Assembly: GCA_028868855.1 (NCBI GenBank)
Contig: JAGWTR010000005.1
Span: 186,001 to 250,000, forward strand
Length of the DNA: 64,000 nt
Source: Burkholderiales bacterium
GTDB taxonomy: Bacteria; Pseudomonadota; Gammaproteobacteria; Burkholderiales; Burkholderiaceae_C
Direction: 5' to 3'
Position numbers and translations under genes: made by a program. The stretch's first letter is position 1. Every line of letters begins with the position of its first letter. Shown here in pieces: positions 26,012 to 34,313 of the stretch. The notes under the pieces were generated by a model, which worked only from the letters and a program-made list of their open reading frames with translations, ran no database searches and was not told the DNA's origin.

Positions 26012-28540
26012 TCAAGCATCGCGCCGACCAAGCCCCCATTTGACACCCTCAAACCACAGCAGATTGACGAGGACGGCGCCTGCACCGGCCCACAGCATGA
26101 CAGGAGTTGGCCGCGCGAACGCGAACAGGCGACTCAGCTCTGGAATGCCCAACGCTGCCCCCAGCAAGGCGAGCGCCCCCAGGACAATCCAGCCGAAATA
26201 ACGATTGGAAGCCCACAGGCTGCGCCAGGATGTGCGGCCCCAGGACCGATTCACGTGGATCAGCCCCAGGCTGGACACCACCAGGACCATGAAGGTCAAG
26301 GCCCGTGCCAGGTCATCCGAGCTCATGGTGAGTCGCACCCCGACATACACCGCCAGCAGCATGGCCAGCAAGCCGCCCCCCTGCCAGGCGCCTCGAATGA
26401 GAACCTCGGCATTGAACAAATGCATGCCCGGGTCACGTGGCCTGGCCTTCATCGCGTCAGGCTCCAGGGCTTCGTCCTCGAAAACGACCGAACAGGCCGG
26501 GTCGATGACCAGTTGCAGGAACAGGATGTGCACCGGCATCAACAACATCGGCCAACCCAGCATCACCGGCATGATCGACAGCCCGACGATGGGTATGTGC
26601 ACGGCGACCAGAAAAACGATGGCCTTGCGCAGATTGGCAAACACCCGGCGCCCATAGCGCACCGCGGTCACCAGGGACGAGAAATCGTCGTTCAGCAACA
26701 CCAGAGCGGCCGCCTCGCGCGCCACGTCCGTACCCCGTGCGCCCATGGCCACGCCAATGTGCGCCGCTTTCAGGGCGGGTGCATCGTTGACGCCGTCGCC
26801 GGTCATGGCCACGATGTCGCCTCGGGCTCGAAAGGCCTGGACCAGGCGCAGTTTTTGTTCGGGCTGCACGCGACAGAAGATGTTGGTGTCGGCCAGCCGA
26901 GTGCACAGCTCATCGTCGCTCAAGGCGGGCAGCTCGACCCCTGTCACGAACTGTCCGTTGGTGGACAAGCCCGCCTGTCGCGCCACGGAAATCGCCGTCG
27001 CCGGGTGGTCGCCAGTGATCATCACCACCCGAATACCTGCCGCACGACATTCAGCAATGGCCTGCGGCACATCGGGCCGCACCGGGTCTTGCAGCGCCAC
27101 CAGGCCCATGAACTCGAACTCGAAGTCATGCTGGTTGCCCGGCAGCACATGGGCATCAAAGGTGGCCCGTGCCACGCCAAGAACACGCAGCCCGTCGCCA
27201 GCCATGGTCGCGACCTGCGCGGCGATCCTGGCGCTGTGCGCGGCGTCAAGGTGACACAGATCGACGATGGCTTCTGGCGCGCCCTTGGCCGCAATCATCC
27301 GCTCGCCCCGGTCCGGTGACTGCCAGACGCGCGACATGGCCAGCATCTCTGGTGACAAGGGGTAGTCATCGACCAGGGTCCAGTCGGCGTGCAGGTGCTC
27401 GGTATCGGCCAGCAGGCGCTGTCCGGCGTCGCCAATGGCCGTTTCCATCGGATCGAAGGCCTGCCGGTGACTGGCCAGCACGGCATATTCCAAGACCTCA
27501 TGCAGCGCCTCTTGCAGCGGGTTGGTGCCGGCCTGTACGCTGTCGTACATGGCTGACTCGGTCCACAGTCGGCGCACCGCCATGCGGTTGGCCGTCAGCG
27601 TTCCGGTTTTGTCGACGCACAACACCGTGGTGGCGCCCAGCAGTTCGATGGCCGGGGTGCTCCTGGCCAACACTTTCTCTCGGGCCAGGCGCCACGCGCC
27701 CAACCCCAGGAAGATCGTCAGCACAACCGGCAATTCTTCAGGCAGGATGCCCATCGCCAGCGTCAGGCCAGCAAGCAGCCCATGCAACCAGTCGCCTGTC
27801 GTCGCCCAGTAGGCCAGTGCCAGAACACTCGCCAGCGCAAGCCCTGCTACCGCGACCCGCTTCACGATGCGGGCGGTTTCTTGCTGAATGGGCGTGCTTT
27901 CACCGCCGATGCTGGCCAATGACTTGCCAATGCGCCCCAGTGCACTGCGCTCGCCGGTGGCCATGACGCAGCCGCGCGCCGTGCCTTGTGTGACGAGCGT
28001 TCCGGAGAACACCTTGGCAGGGTCGCCTGCACCCGGCACCGCGCCGGTCTGGTCCGGCATGGGGGCGGCCTGCTTGCTCACAGGCGCAGACTCGCCAGTC
28101 AGCAGAGATTCGTCCACGGCCAGATTCGAGGCTTCCACCAGATGCAGGTCAGCCGGGACGCGATCGCCCTCAGCCAGCAGCACGATGTCACCGCACACCA
28201 CCTCGCGCCCAGCGATGCGGCGGGGCTGCCCGTCGCGCATGACCAGCGCACGCGGACTGGACAGGTCGCGCAGAGCCTCCAGCGAGCGTTCGGTGCGGCG
28301 CTGCTGGACAAAGGTGATGCCCATGACGACAAAAACAAAGCCCAGCAGCATGAGTGCTTCGCTGCGATCGCCCAGCAGCATGTAGATGCCCCCGCAGGCC
28401 ACCAGCAGCAGGAACATGGGCTCCAGCACGATGTCGCGCAACAACCTCAGCACACCGCGCGGTAACGAGGTCGGCAGTTCGTTGGGCCCCTCTTGGGCCA
28501 GGCGCCGGCTCGCTTCGCTGTCACTCAGGCCGTCATGCAT
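26012..28540 (-). CDS. Cation-transporting P-type ATPase (P2-like)
   Basis: The 842-residue ATPase pumps a cation across the inner membrane. It has an N-terminal cation_ATPase_N segment (GLSDSEASRRLAQEGPNEL), an actuator domain with the dephosphorylation motif LTGESAPV and the helix-4 motif LPEELPVV. Next come the phosphorylation site VLCVDKTGTLTANRM, the nucleotide domain motif KGAPEAIV, the hinge MTGDGVNDAPALKAAHIG and C-terminal helices. PEELPVV replaces the PEGLPA common in Ca pumps, placing it in a bacterial subgroup of unsettled substrate (Ca, Mg or Mn are candidates). It faces the desaturase gene tail-to-tail and is divergent from the SHP operon. Confidence 0.9.
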   Translation of the reverse strand: MHDGLSDSEASRRLAQEGPNELPTSLPRGVLRLLRDIVLEPMFLLLVACGGIYMLLGDRSEALMLLGFVFVVMGITFVQQRRTERSLEALRDLSSPRALVMRDGQPRRIAGREVVCGDIVLLAEGDRVPADLHLVEASNLAVDESLLTGESAPVSKQAAPMPDQTGAVPGAGDPAKVFSGTLVTQGTARGCVMATGERSALGRIGKSLASIGGESTPIQQETARIVKRVAVAGLALASVLALAYWATTGDWLHGLLAGLTLAMGILPEELPVVLTIFLGLGAWRLAREKVLARSTPAIELLGATTVLCVDKTGTLTANRMAVRRLWTESAMYDSVQAGTNPLQEALHEVLEYAVLASHRQAFDPMETAIGDAGQRLLADTEHLHADWTLVDDYPLSPEMLAMSRVWQSPDRGERMIAAKGAPEAIVDLCHLDAAHSARIAAQVATMAGDGLRVLGVARATFDAHVLPGNQHDFEFEFMGLVALQDPVRPDVPQAIAECRAAGIRVVMITGDHPATAISVARQAGLSTNGQFVTGVELPALSDDELCTRLADTNIFCRVQPEQKLRLVQAFRARGDIVAMTGDGVNDAPALKAAHIGVAMGARGTDVAREAAALVLLNDDFSSLVTAVRYGRRVFANLRKAIVFLVAVHIPIVGLSIMPVMLGWPMLLMPVHILFLQLVIDPACSVVFEDEALEPDAMKARPRDPGMHLFNAEVLIRGAWQGGGLLAMLLAVYVGVRLTMSSDDLARALTFMVLVVSSLGLIHVNRSWGRTSWRSLWASNRYFGWIVLGALALLGAALGIPELSRLFAFARPTPVMLWAGAGAVLVNLLWFEGVKWGLGRRDA

Positions 28541-28616
28541 GGATCAATTCCCGGTGGTGAGTCATCGCTTTGAATCTTAGGGGCATTCACCGGTCCCCCT
28601 GCGTCCCGCCCTCTTG

Positions 28617-28633
28617 TTAAGGAATTCCTAAGG
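28617..28633 (+). promoter_or_regulatory. Candidate PmrA/QseB-type response-regulator box
   Basis: TTAAGG (28617-28622) and CTAAGG (28628-28633) are repeated with an 11-base period, the arrangement of OmpR/PmrA-family sites (CTTAAG-N5-CTTAAG type). It lies 34 bases upstream of the SHP gene, whose operon ends with a QseB/PmrA-like regulator. Autoregulation is inferred. Confidence 0.55.
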
Positions 28634-28666
28634 TCTGCGCAGCATCATGAAAACCAAGGAGTCGCC

Positions 28667-29089
28667 ATGCCCATCTCATCCATCCATCACTTTGCGCTTA
28701 GATCCCTGGCTGCGGCAGTCTGTCTAGCCGGTGCGGCCTTCGCCCCAGCAGCCTACGCAGCAACGCCGAAAGAGCTGCTGTCCGGTTACACCGCACAGAG
28801 CGGTCAACCTGCCGAGCCTGCCCGTGGTCAACAGTTTTTCACGAGCAAGCAAGGTGGGCAATGGAGTTGCGCCTCCTGCCACAACTCGGTGCCCACACAG
28901 GCCGGCAAGCACGCCTCCACCGGCAAGAAAATCGGTGCGCTGGCGCCTGCCTTCAATCCTGAACGTTTCACCGACCCGACCAAGGTCGAGAAATGGTTCC
29001 GCCGCAACTGCAACGATGTCGCGAGTCGCCAGTGCACCCCTGCCGAGAAGGCGGACGTGCTGAGTTGGTTGCTCACGCTCAAGCCTTGA
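28667..29089 (+). CDS. shp: SHP-type cytochrome c (DUF1924, sphaeroides haem protein)
   Basis: This is a periplasmic high-spin monohaem cytochrome that, in Rhodobacter and Shewanella relatives, binds O2, NO or oxyanions after an Asn ligand swings away. The 140-residue protein has a Sec signal ending near AAYAA (residue about 32), the haem motif CASCH (Cys68, Cys71, His72), and the family hallmark WFRRNCNDVASRQC. Asn114 there is the likely sixth ligand and Cys115/Cys123 the likely disulfide. It heads an operon with diheme cytochrome, cytochrome b561 and a two-component system. The ATG follows AAGGAG. Confidence 0.88.
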   Translation: MPISSIHHFALRSLAAAVCLAGAAFAPAAYAATPKELLSGYTAQSGQPAEPARGQQFFTSKQGGQWSCASCHNSVPTQAGKHASTGKKIGALAPAFNPERFTDPTKVEKWFRRNCNDVASRQCTPAEKADVLSWLLTLKP

Positions 29090-29127
29090 TGGCCCGTTTT
29101 TCGATCACTTGTTCCGGAGTACCGTCC

Positions 29128-29616
29128 ATGTCACATCAACCTCGCCTTCGCCTCCGCCAGGGCTTGTTCGGCCTGATGGCCGCCCTGCTCTTGACCCAAG
29201 CCTCCATGGCCGATGACGATGAACGCGCCACGCGCGCACCGCTGCTGCCCAAGTACCAGCAGGAATGCTCGTCGTGCCACTTGGCCTACCCGCCCGGCAT
29301 GTTGCCGGCCGCATCGTGGCAACGCTTGATGAACAACCTGCCCAAGCACTACGGTACTGACGCTTCGCTGGACCCAGCCACGGTCAAGCAACTGTCGACC
29401 TGGCTCACTGCAAACGCTGGCAACTACCGGCGCGTCCGCGAAGAGCCGCCACAAGATCGCATCACCCGGTCGGCGTGGTTCATCCACAAGCACGATGAGG
29501 TGCCGGCCTCCACGTGGAAGCGGCCCGCCATCAAGAGCGCAGCCAACTGCATGGCCTGCCACACCGGCGCCGAAAAAGGCGACTACGACGAAGACCGTGT
29601 CCGAATCCCCAGGTAA
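29128..29616 (+). CDS. dhc: Periplasmic diheme cytochrome c (DHC family)
   Basis: The 162-residue protein has a Sec signal (about 1-28) and two haem motifs, CSSCH (Cys47, Cys50, His51) and CMACH (Cys141, Cys144, His145). The middle segment WQRLMNNLPKHYGTDASLD is typical of the family. In shp operons it is the redox partner that transfers electrons between cytochrome b561 and SHP. The ATG at 29128 has a GGAG at a suitable distance. It starts 38 bases after shp and ends 7 bases before the b561 gene. Confidence 0.88.
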   Translation: MSHQPRLRLRQGLFGLMAALLLTQASMADDDERATRAPLLPKYQQECSSCHLAYPPGMLPAASWQRLMNNLPKHYGTDASLDPATVKQLSTWLTANAGNYRRVREEPPQDRITRSAWFIHKHDEVPASTWKRPAIKSAANCMACHTGAEKGDYDEDRVRIPR

Positions 29617-29623
29617 GAACGCC

Positions 29624-30373
29624 ATGACCAGCAATACCCTATCCCCTTCCCCTGCGCCCGCCGAGCAAATCCAGGCGACCACCCCCACTAGCCGCCGTGT
29701 GACCGATGCCACCACGCGCATGCTCCACTGGCTCATGGCAGTGAGCTTTACCGGCGCCTACCTGACCGCCGATGGCGAGCGCTGGCGCATGGTGCACGTC
29801 ACGCTGGGCTACACCCTGGCCGGCCTGATGGTGACCCGGGTGCTGTGGGGCCTGTTCGGGCCGCGCCAGGCCAGGCTGTCGGTGCTGATGCGCAAGTTGC
29901 AGGGTCTGCCAAGCTGGCTGAAATCACTCTCCTCGGTGCGCTCCCTGACCACCTTGCAACCGGCTTGGCGCTCGGGGCAGAACCTGTTGATGGCCTTGGC
30001 CGTGGCGCTCATCCTGAGCCTGGTCATTCCCTTGACGCTCAGCGGCTACGCCGTCTGGGACGAATGGGGCGGTGATTGGCTTGAAGAGGTGCATGAATTT
30101 TTCGGCAACACCATGCTCACGGTGGTGCTGGCGCACATCGGCCTGATTGCCCTGTTGAGCGTGCTGCGCCGTAAAAACCAGGCCTTACCCATGCTCACCG
30201 GCCGCACACAAGGCCCAGGACCGGACTTGGCCAAACGCAACCACGGCCTCCTCGCGGTGGCGGTGTTGGCCGGCGTTGTGGCATTTTGGGTCTGGCAGTG
30301 GAACGAGGCGCCCAATGCCCCACCTGCCGACGCCTCCGCCGTGAGTCAGAATCACCCCCATGATGACGATTAA
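29624..30373 (+). CDS. Cytochrome b561-family membrane protein
   Basis: This di-haem b membrane protein probably oxidises the quinol pool and reduces the diheme cytochrome. The 249-residue protein has four main helices with candidate haem-ligand His residues in TRMLHWLMA, RMVHVTLGY, EEVHEFFGN and LAHIGLIA. A fifth helix (GLLAVAVLAGVVAFWVWQW) and a hydrophilic His/Asp-rich tail follow. The start ATG at 29624 has a weak AGGTAAG site; upstream in-frame starts overlap the diheme cytochrome and are unlikely. Confidence 0.88.
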   Translation: MTSNTLSPSPAPAEQIQATTPTSRRVTDATTRMLHWLMAVSFTGAYLTADGERWRMVHVTLGYTLAGLMVTRVLWGLFGPRQARLSVLMRKLQGLPSWLKSLSSVRSLTTLQPAWRSGQNLLMALAVALILSLVIPLTLSGYAVWDEWGGDWLEEVHEFFGNTMLTVVLAHIGLIALLSVLRRKNQALPMLTGRTQGPGPDLAKRNHGLLAVAVLAGVVAFWVWQWNEAPNAPPADASAVSQNHPHDDD

Positions 30374-30384
30374 ACGCACTCGAT

Positions 30385-31056
30385 ATGCGCATCCTGCTCG
30401 CTGAAGACGATCCCCTGCTGGGGGACGGCCTGAAAGCCGGCCTGCGTCAGCTCGGTTTCCTGGTGGATTGGGTGCGCGACGGCCAAGCTGCCGAGCGCGA
30501 GTTGCGCGCCCAGCCATATGCCGCCGCGGTGCTTGACCTTGGCTTGCCGCTGAAAGATGGCATGAACGTCTTGGAGGCCATCCGCCGCGACGGCCTCTCC
30601 CTGCCTGTGCTGGTGCTGACCGCCCGCGATGCGGTGCCCGATCGAATCCGCGGGCTGGATGTGGGCGCCGACGACTATGTGATCAAGCCGGTCGACCTGA
30701 ACGAGCTCGCGGCGCGCCTGCGCGCCCTGGTGCGCCGCGCCCATGGGCAGCCGCAAGAATGCCTGACGGCCCAGGACGTGGTGCTCGACCCGGCGGCCCG
30801 TTCGGTGCAACAGTCGGGCGAGCCCGTCACGCTGTCCGCACGAGAGTTCGACCTGCTGCACGCACTGATGCTCAACGCAGGCCGCATCCTGTCGCGCGAA
30901 CAACTCGAACAGCATCTCTACAGCTGGGGTCAAGAGGTCGACAGCAACGCGGTCGAGGTGCACATCCACCACCTGCGCCGCAAGCTCGGCACAACGCTGA
31001 TCCAGACCGTGCGGGGCGTTGGCTACATGCTGCAAGCCAACACGTCAGACTCATGA
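30385..31056 (+). CDS. OmpR/PmrA/QseB-family response regulator
   Basis: The 223-residue protein has a receiver domain starting MRILLAEDDPLLGDGL with phospho-acceptor Asp51 (AVLDLGLPLKDG), signature Thr (LVLTARDAV) and Lys (YVIKPVD). A winged-helix output domain (about 130-220, LSAREFDLLHALMLNAG, VEVHIHHLRRKLG) follows. Its stop overlaps the kinase start (ATGA). The direct-repeat box upstream of shp matches the site type of this subfamily, so the operon probably regulates itself. Confidence 0.93.
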   Translation: MRILLAEDDPLLGDGLKAGLRQLGFLVDWVRDGQAAERELRAQPYAAAVLDLGLPLKDGMNVLEAIRRDGLSLPVLVLTARDAVPDRIRGLDVGADDYVIKPVDLNELAARLRALVRRAHGQPQECLTAQDVVLDPAARSVQQSGEPVTLSAREFDLLHALMLNAGRILSREQLEQHLYSWGQEVDSNAVEVHIHHLRRKLGTTLIQTVRGVGYMLQANTSDS

Positions 31057-32420
31057 TCAAGCTGCCACGATCATTGCAAGGTCGGCTGCTCGTGCTGGTG
31101 CTGGGGGTTGTGGCCTGCGTCTGGATGACCACGGCAGCGATGACCTGGTTTGATGCACGCCATGAACTCGAAGAATTGCTCGACAGCCACCTGGCGCAGG
31201 CTGCCGCTCTGCTGGTGGTGCAGCAACAGGGTGATTTTGAGGATGACCACCACGACACCGACGCCCCAACCTTCCACCGCTACGCCCCCAAGGTGGCGTA
31301 CCAAATTTTCCACAAGGGCCAACTGGCACTGCGTTCGGCCAACGCACCAAGCGTGCCCATGATCAAACCCGACAAACCATTTTGGAGGGGGTTCGAAACC
31401 GTTCAGATGGACGGGGTGGCCTGGCGGGTCTTCGCCACCCATGCCGCCGATCACGAAGTGCAGGTGTATGTGGGCGAGCAAACCAGCTCACGAACCGCCA
31501 TCCTGTGGGCGGTGCTGCGCAGCACCCTGTGGCCGATCGTCGTGGCATTGCCGCTGCTGGCGCTGGCGGTGTGGTGGGCGGTCTACCTGGGCGTGGCGCC
31601 CATGCGCCGACTGGGGCGCACATTGGCCGAGCGCCAACCGCAGGCACTGCACCCGATCGCCATTGAGGGCACCAGCTCGGAGATGGCGCCCATGGTCAAT
31701 GCGCTCAATGGGTTGTTCGAACGCATCGGCACACTGCTGGAGTCCGAACGCCGCTTCACGGCTGATGCCGCGCACGAGTTGCGCACGCCCATCGCGGCGA
31801 TCCGCGCCCAGGCGCAGGTGGCGATGGGTGAATCCGACCTCGCCTTGCGTCGGCACGCGCTGCAAAGCACCTTGGATGGCTGCGACCGCGCCACGAGATT
31901 GGTCGAGCAACTGTTGACCCTGTCCAGGCTGGAAGCCGTTGCGACACCGGCCATGCAGCGCGTCGATCTGAGCGCACTGACCAAGCAGGTCGTGGCCGAG
32001 GTGGCGCCCAAGGCCATTGGTAAGCATCAGACGCTCGAATTCGAGGCGACCGAAGCCGTTCACGTTCCGGGCAACGAGACGCTGCTGGCCGTGCTGGTGC
32101 GCAATCTGGTCGACAACGCAGTGCGGTACAGCCCGCCATCGGCGCGAGTGAACGTGGGCCTTCAGCGGCGTGACGGGCGCGTCGTACTCAGCGTCGAAGA
32201 CAGCGGTCCGGGCCTGACCGAAGCGGACCTTCTGCGGCTTGGCGAGCGATTTTTCAGAGTGCCGGGCAGCCCTGAGAGCGGCAGCGGACTGGGCTGGTCG
32301 ATCGTGCGACGCATTGCGGCCGTGCACGGCCTTGAGCTGCAGGTCGAACGTTCCCCGGCGCTGGGCGGCCTCGTCGTTCGAGTCGTCTCCAAGCCGGTGA
32401 TCGGCGACCCTGCAGAATGA
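31053..32420 (+). CDS. QseC/PmrB-type sensor histidine kinase
   Basis: The 455-residue sensor has an N-terminal helix (about 10-30) and a periplasmic domain of some 120 residues holding an acidic/His cluster (FEDDHHDTDAPTFHRY) that could bind metal or a redox signal. A second helix (about 155-180), a HAMP-like linker and a dimerisation domain with phospho-His241 (FTADAAHELRTPIAA) follow. The ATPase domain has N box LVDNAVRYSP and G boxes VEDSGPGLT and GSGLGWSIVRR. It is the last gene of the SHP operon; its signal is unknown but by context may be NO, an oxyanion or oxidative stress. Confidence 0.92.
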   Translation: MIKLPRSLQGRLLVLVLGVVACVWMTTAAMTWFDARHELEELLDSHLAQAAALLVVQQQGDFEDDHHDTDAPTFHRYAPKVAYQIFHKGQLALRSANAPSVPMIKPDKPFWRGFETVQMDGVAWRVFATHAADHEVQVYVGEQTSSRTAILWAVLRSTLWPIVVALPLLALAVWWAVYLGVAPMRRLGRTLAERQPQALHPIAIEGTSSEMAPMVNALNGLFERIGTLLESERRFTADAAHELRTPIAAIRAQAQVAMGESDLALRRHALQSTLDGCDRATRLVEQLLTLSRLEAVATPAMQRVDLSALTKQVVAEVAPKAIGKHQTLEFEATEAVHVPGNETLLAVLVRNLVDNAVRYSPPSARVNVGLQRRDGRVVLSVEDSGPGLTEADLLRLGERFFRVPGSPESGSGLGWSIVRRIAAVHGLELQVERSPALGGLVVRVVSKPVIGDPAE

Positions 32421-32472
32421 CGCGATGCACACGCCATCTGTTGTACCCTGAAAGAAGCACGCTCAACGCTGA

Positions 32473-32486
32473 TTGATCAAGCGCAA
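32473..32486 (+). promoter_or_regulatory. FNR/Anr-type box 1
   Basis: TTGATCAAGCGCAA: a perfect left half TTGAT, four spacer bases, and CGCAA on the right. It lies 49 bases before the small protein gene at 32536 and is one of five such boxes in the island. Confidence 0.45.
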
Positions 32487-32535
32487 ACAAGACACGTCGC
32501 GGCGGTGCCATCGTTGAGATTTGGAGGATGCTCTC

Positions 32536-32823
32536 ATGCCATCGACGACCCAGTACCTCAAGGACCACGTCTTTTGCCGATGCGGGCAGGCCGTCAGCCA
32601 GCTCGTCGAGAGTGGCTTGGTCGGCCGGCCAGAACTGATCAGCAGCGAGGTGGAAATCGGCGAATGGTGGCTCGTGTCAGCCGAACTTGCCGACACCTTG
32701 CGCGCCGCCGGCCTACCGATGCTGCAATTCGGAGAGCTGAACATGTGGGGCCGCTCAGCCGCCAAGACTCCCTTGAAGGACGACATCGACTTGATCAACG
32801 CGATCACCGCCAAACGCCCATGA
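32536..32823 (+). CDS. Small conserved-looking protein of unknown function
   Basis: I do not recognise this 95-residue protein. It has a C-x-C pair early (KDHVFCRCGQAVSQL), a central acidic stretch (ISSEVEIGEWWLVSAELAD), no signal peptide and no membrane segment. The ATG at 32536 has a strong GGAGG site eight bases upstream (32523-32527), which supports real translation. It lies between an FNR-type box and the PaaK-like gene, whose start is 25 bases downstream, so the two are probably co-transcribed. Confidence 0.65.
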   Translation: MPSTTQYLKDHVFCRCGQAVSQLVESGLVGRPELISSEVEIGEWWLVSAELADTLRAAGLPMLQFGELNMWGRSAAKTPLKDDIDLINAITAKRP

Positions 32824-32848
32824 AGCGCGCGCATTGAGCAGCCGCCCC

Positions 32849-34231
32849 ATGCTGCCGCCCTTTGACCAATGGCTTTCAAGTACCACTGCCTCTGACGTGG
32901 TCGTGGCCCGGCATGCCAGCGACGCCGGGCTGGCCCGACGCCGCAAGCAACGCCTGGCCGATCTACTGGCCACCGCCAAGCGGGGATCGCGCTTGTACCA
33001 GCCACTGCTGAAGGATCAGGACCCTGCCCAGGTGCGCCTGCAGGATCTGCCAATCATGCACAAGTCCGACCTAATGCACCGCTTCGGTGATTGGGTCACT
33101 GATCCAGAGATTCACCTTGATGAACTGCGCTCCTTCATGGCCGACCGCACGCGCATCGGTGATCCATTCCTGGGCCGCTATGTGGTCTGGGAGAGCTCAG
33201 GCAGCAGTGGTGAGCCCGGCATCTTCATCCAAGATGCACGGGCAATGGCCGTGTATGACGCGCTTGAGGCCATACGCCGACCGCCGCTGCGGCCGCTGCA
33301 GAGGTTGATCGACCCATTCTTCCTGTGGGAGCGCAGCGTCTTCGTCGGTGCAACTGGGGGCCACTTCGCCAGCACCGTGTCGGTTGAGCGACTACGACGC
33401 CTGAACCCCGTGTTGTCGCGAAACTTGCACAGCGTTTCCTTCCTGCAGCCCACTGACCAGTTGGTGGCCGAACTGAACGCACTGGCGCCTACCATCCTCA
33501 GCACCTATCCGAGCGCGGCGGTGCTGCTCGCCGAGGAGCACCTCGCAGGTCGCCTGCACATCGCACCGCAGGAAATATGGACCGGCGGCGAGACGCTTTC
33601 CCCGGTGATGCGCAACTTCGTTCAACAGACCTTCGGATGCCCGGTGAGCAACAGCTATGGCGCATCAGAATTCCTGGCAATGGCCTCCGAGTGCCGTTGC
33701 GGCATGCTGCACCTCAACAGCGACTGGGTGATCCTCGAACCCGTGGACGAGCATGGCGAACCAGTCCCGCTCGACCAACACGGCGCCACCACCTTGCTGA
33801 CCAACCTGGCAAACCATGTGCAGCCCTTGATCCGCTACGACCTGGGCGACAGCATTGCTGTGCAATCCCAGGCTTGCAAGTGTGGCTCCAGACTGCCTGT
33901 GATCGAAGTGCAGGGCCGCGCCGACGACACGCTGCGGCTCGGCCTGCCCGGTGCGCCATCCATCCGGGTGCTGCCGCTGGCCGTGACCACAGTGCTGGAA
34001 GATGACGCCGGGCTCTTTGACTTTCAACTCGTACAGCAAGGAGCGTGCGACTTGCTGCTGCGCACCAGCCTGTGTGGCGAGGCCGGCAACGCTGCCTTGC
34101 AACGCGCTCGCCAAGTGCTCGCCGCCTACCTTGAGCAGCAAGGTGTGACCGGCGTGAGCATCGAATGTCGCAACGCCGAGCCGTGCAGGCCAGAGCGCAG
34201 CGGCAAGATCCGGCGCGTGATCGCACTGTAG
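32849..34231 (+). CDS. Phenylacetate-CoA ligase-like adenylate-forming enzyme
   Basis: The 460-residue protein belongs to the PaaK/CapK-type adenylate-forming superfamily. It has the ATP-binding P-loop SSGSSGEPGIF (about residue 118), NSYGASEF in place of the A5 motif, LIRYDLGD (A7 region) and the C-terminal small domain ending with the SGKIRRV Lys motif. These parts suggest activation of a carboxylate, but the acid is unknown and no phenylacetate genes are nearby. It carries a Cys pair CRCG and CKCG that may bind zinc. The start could be a TTG 15 bases upstream; the ATG was chosen. It ends next to the phaB-like remnant. Confidence 0.75.
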   Translation: MLPPFDQWLSSTTASDVVVARHASDAGLARRRKQRLADLLATAKRGSRLYQPLLKDQDPAQVRLQDLPIMHKSDLMHRFGDWVTDPEIHLDELRSFMADRTRIGDPFLGRYVVWESSGSSGEPGIFIQDARAMAVYDALEAIRRPPLRPLQRLIDPFFLWERSVFVGATGGHFASTVSVERLRRLNPVLSRNLHSVSFLQPTDQLVAELNALAPTILSTYPSAAVLLAEEHLAGRLHIAPQEIWTGGETLSPVMRNFVQQTFGCPVSNSYGASEFLAMASECRCGMLHLNSDWVILEPVDEHGEPVPLDQHGATTLLTNLANHVQPLIRYDLGDSIAVQSQACKCGSRLPVIEVQGRADDTLRLGLPGAPSIRVLPLAVTTVLEDDAGLFDFQLVQQGACDLLLRTSLCGEAGNAALQRARQVLAAYLEQQGVTGVSIECRNAEPCRPERSGKIRRVIAL

Positions 34232-34242
34232 TCATTGGCCAT

Positions 34243-34293
34243 TTAGCCCATGTGCTGACCACCATCGATCGAGACGTTGGCGTCAGCTCCGCT
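34243..34293 (-). pseudogene. 3'-end remnant of an acetoacetyl-CoA reductase (phaB-like) gene
   Basis: Read on the minus strand this stretch encodes SGADANVSIDGGQHMG followed by a stop. That matches the C-terminal end of PhaB-type reductases (for example GADFSLNGGLHMG in Cupriavidus). Upstream the frame soon meets a stop, so only the last 16 codons remain. It sits between the PaaK-like gene and the phosphoribosyltransferase. I read it as the trace of a deleted polyhydroxybutyrate gene. Confidence 0.6.
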
Positions 34294-34313
34294 GATGCAT
34301 CGATTCATTCATT

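Noticed and set aside
25160-27319. Long plus-strand frame across the desaturase and the P-type ATPase
   Set aside because: It runs through the stop, terminator and convergent gene of a clear annotation; the translation is low complexity and His/Gln-rich.
32521-32535. TTG start five codons upstream for the small protein gene
   Set aside because: That codon overlaps the GGAGG ribosome site that serves the ATG at 32536.
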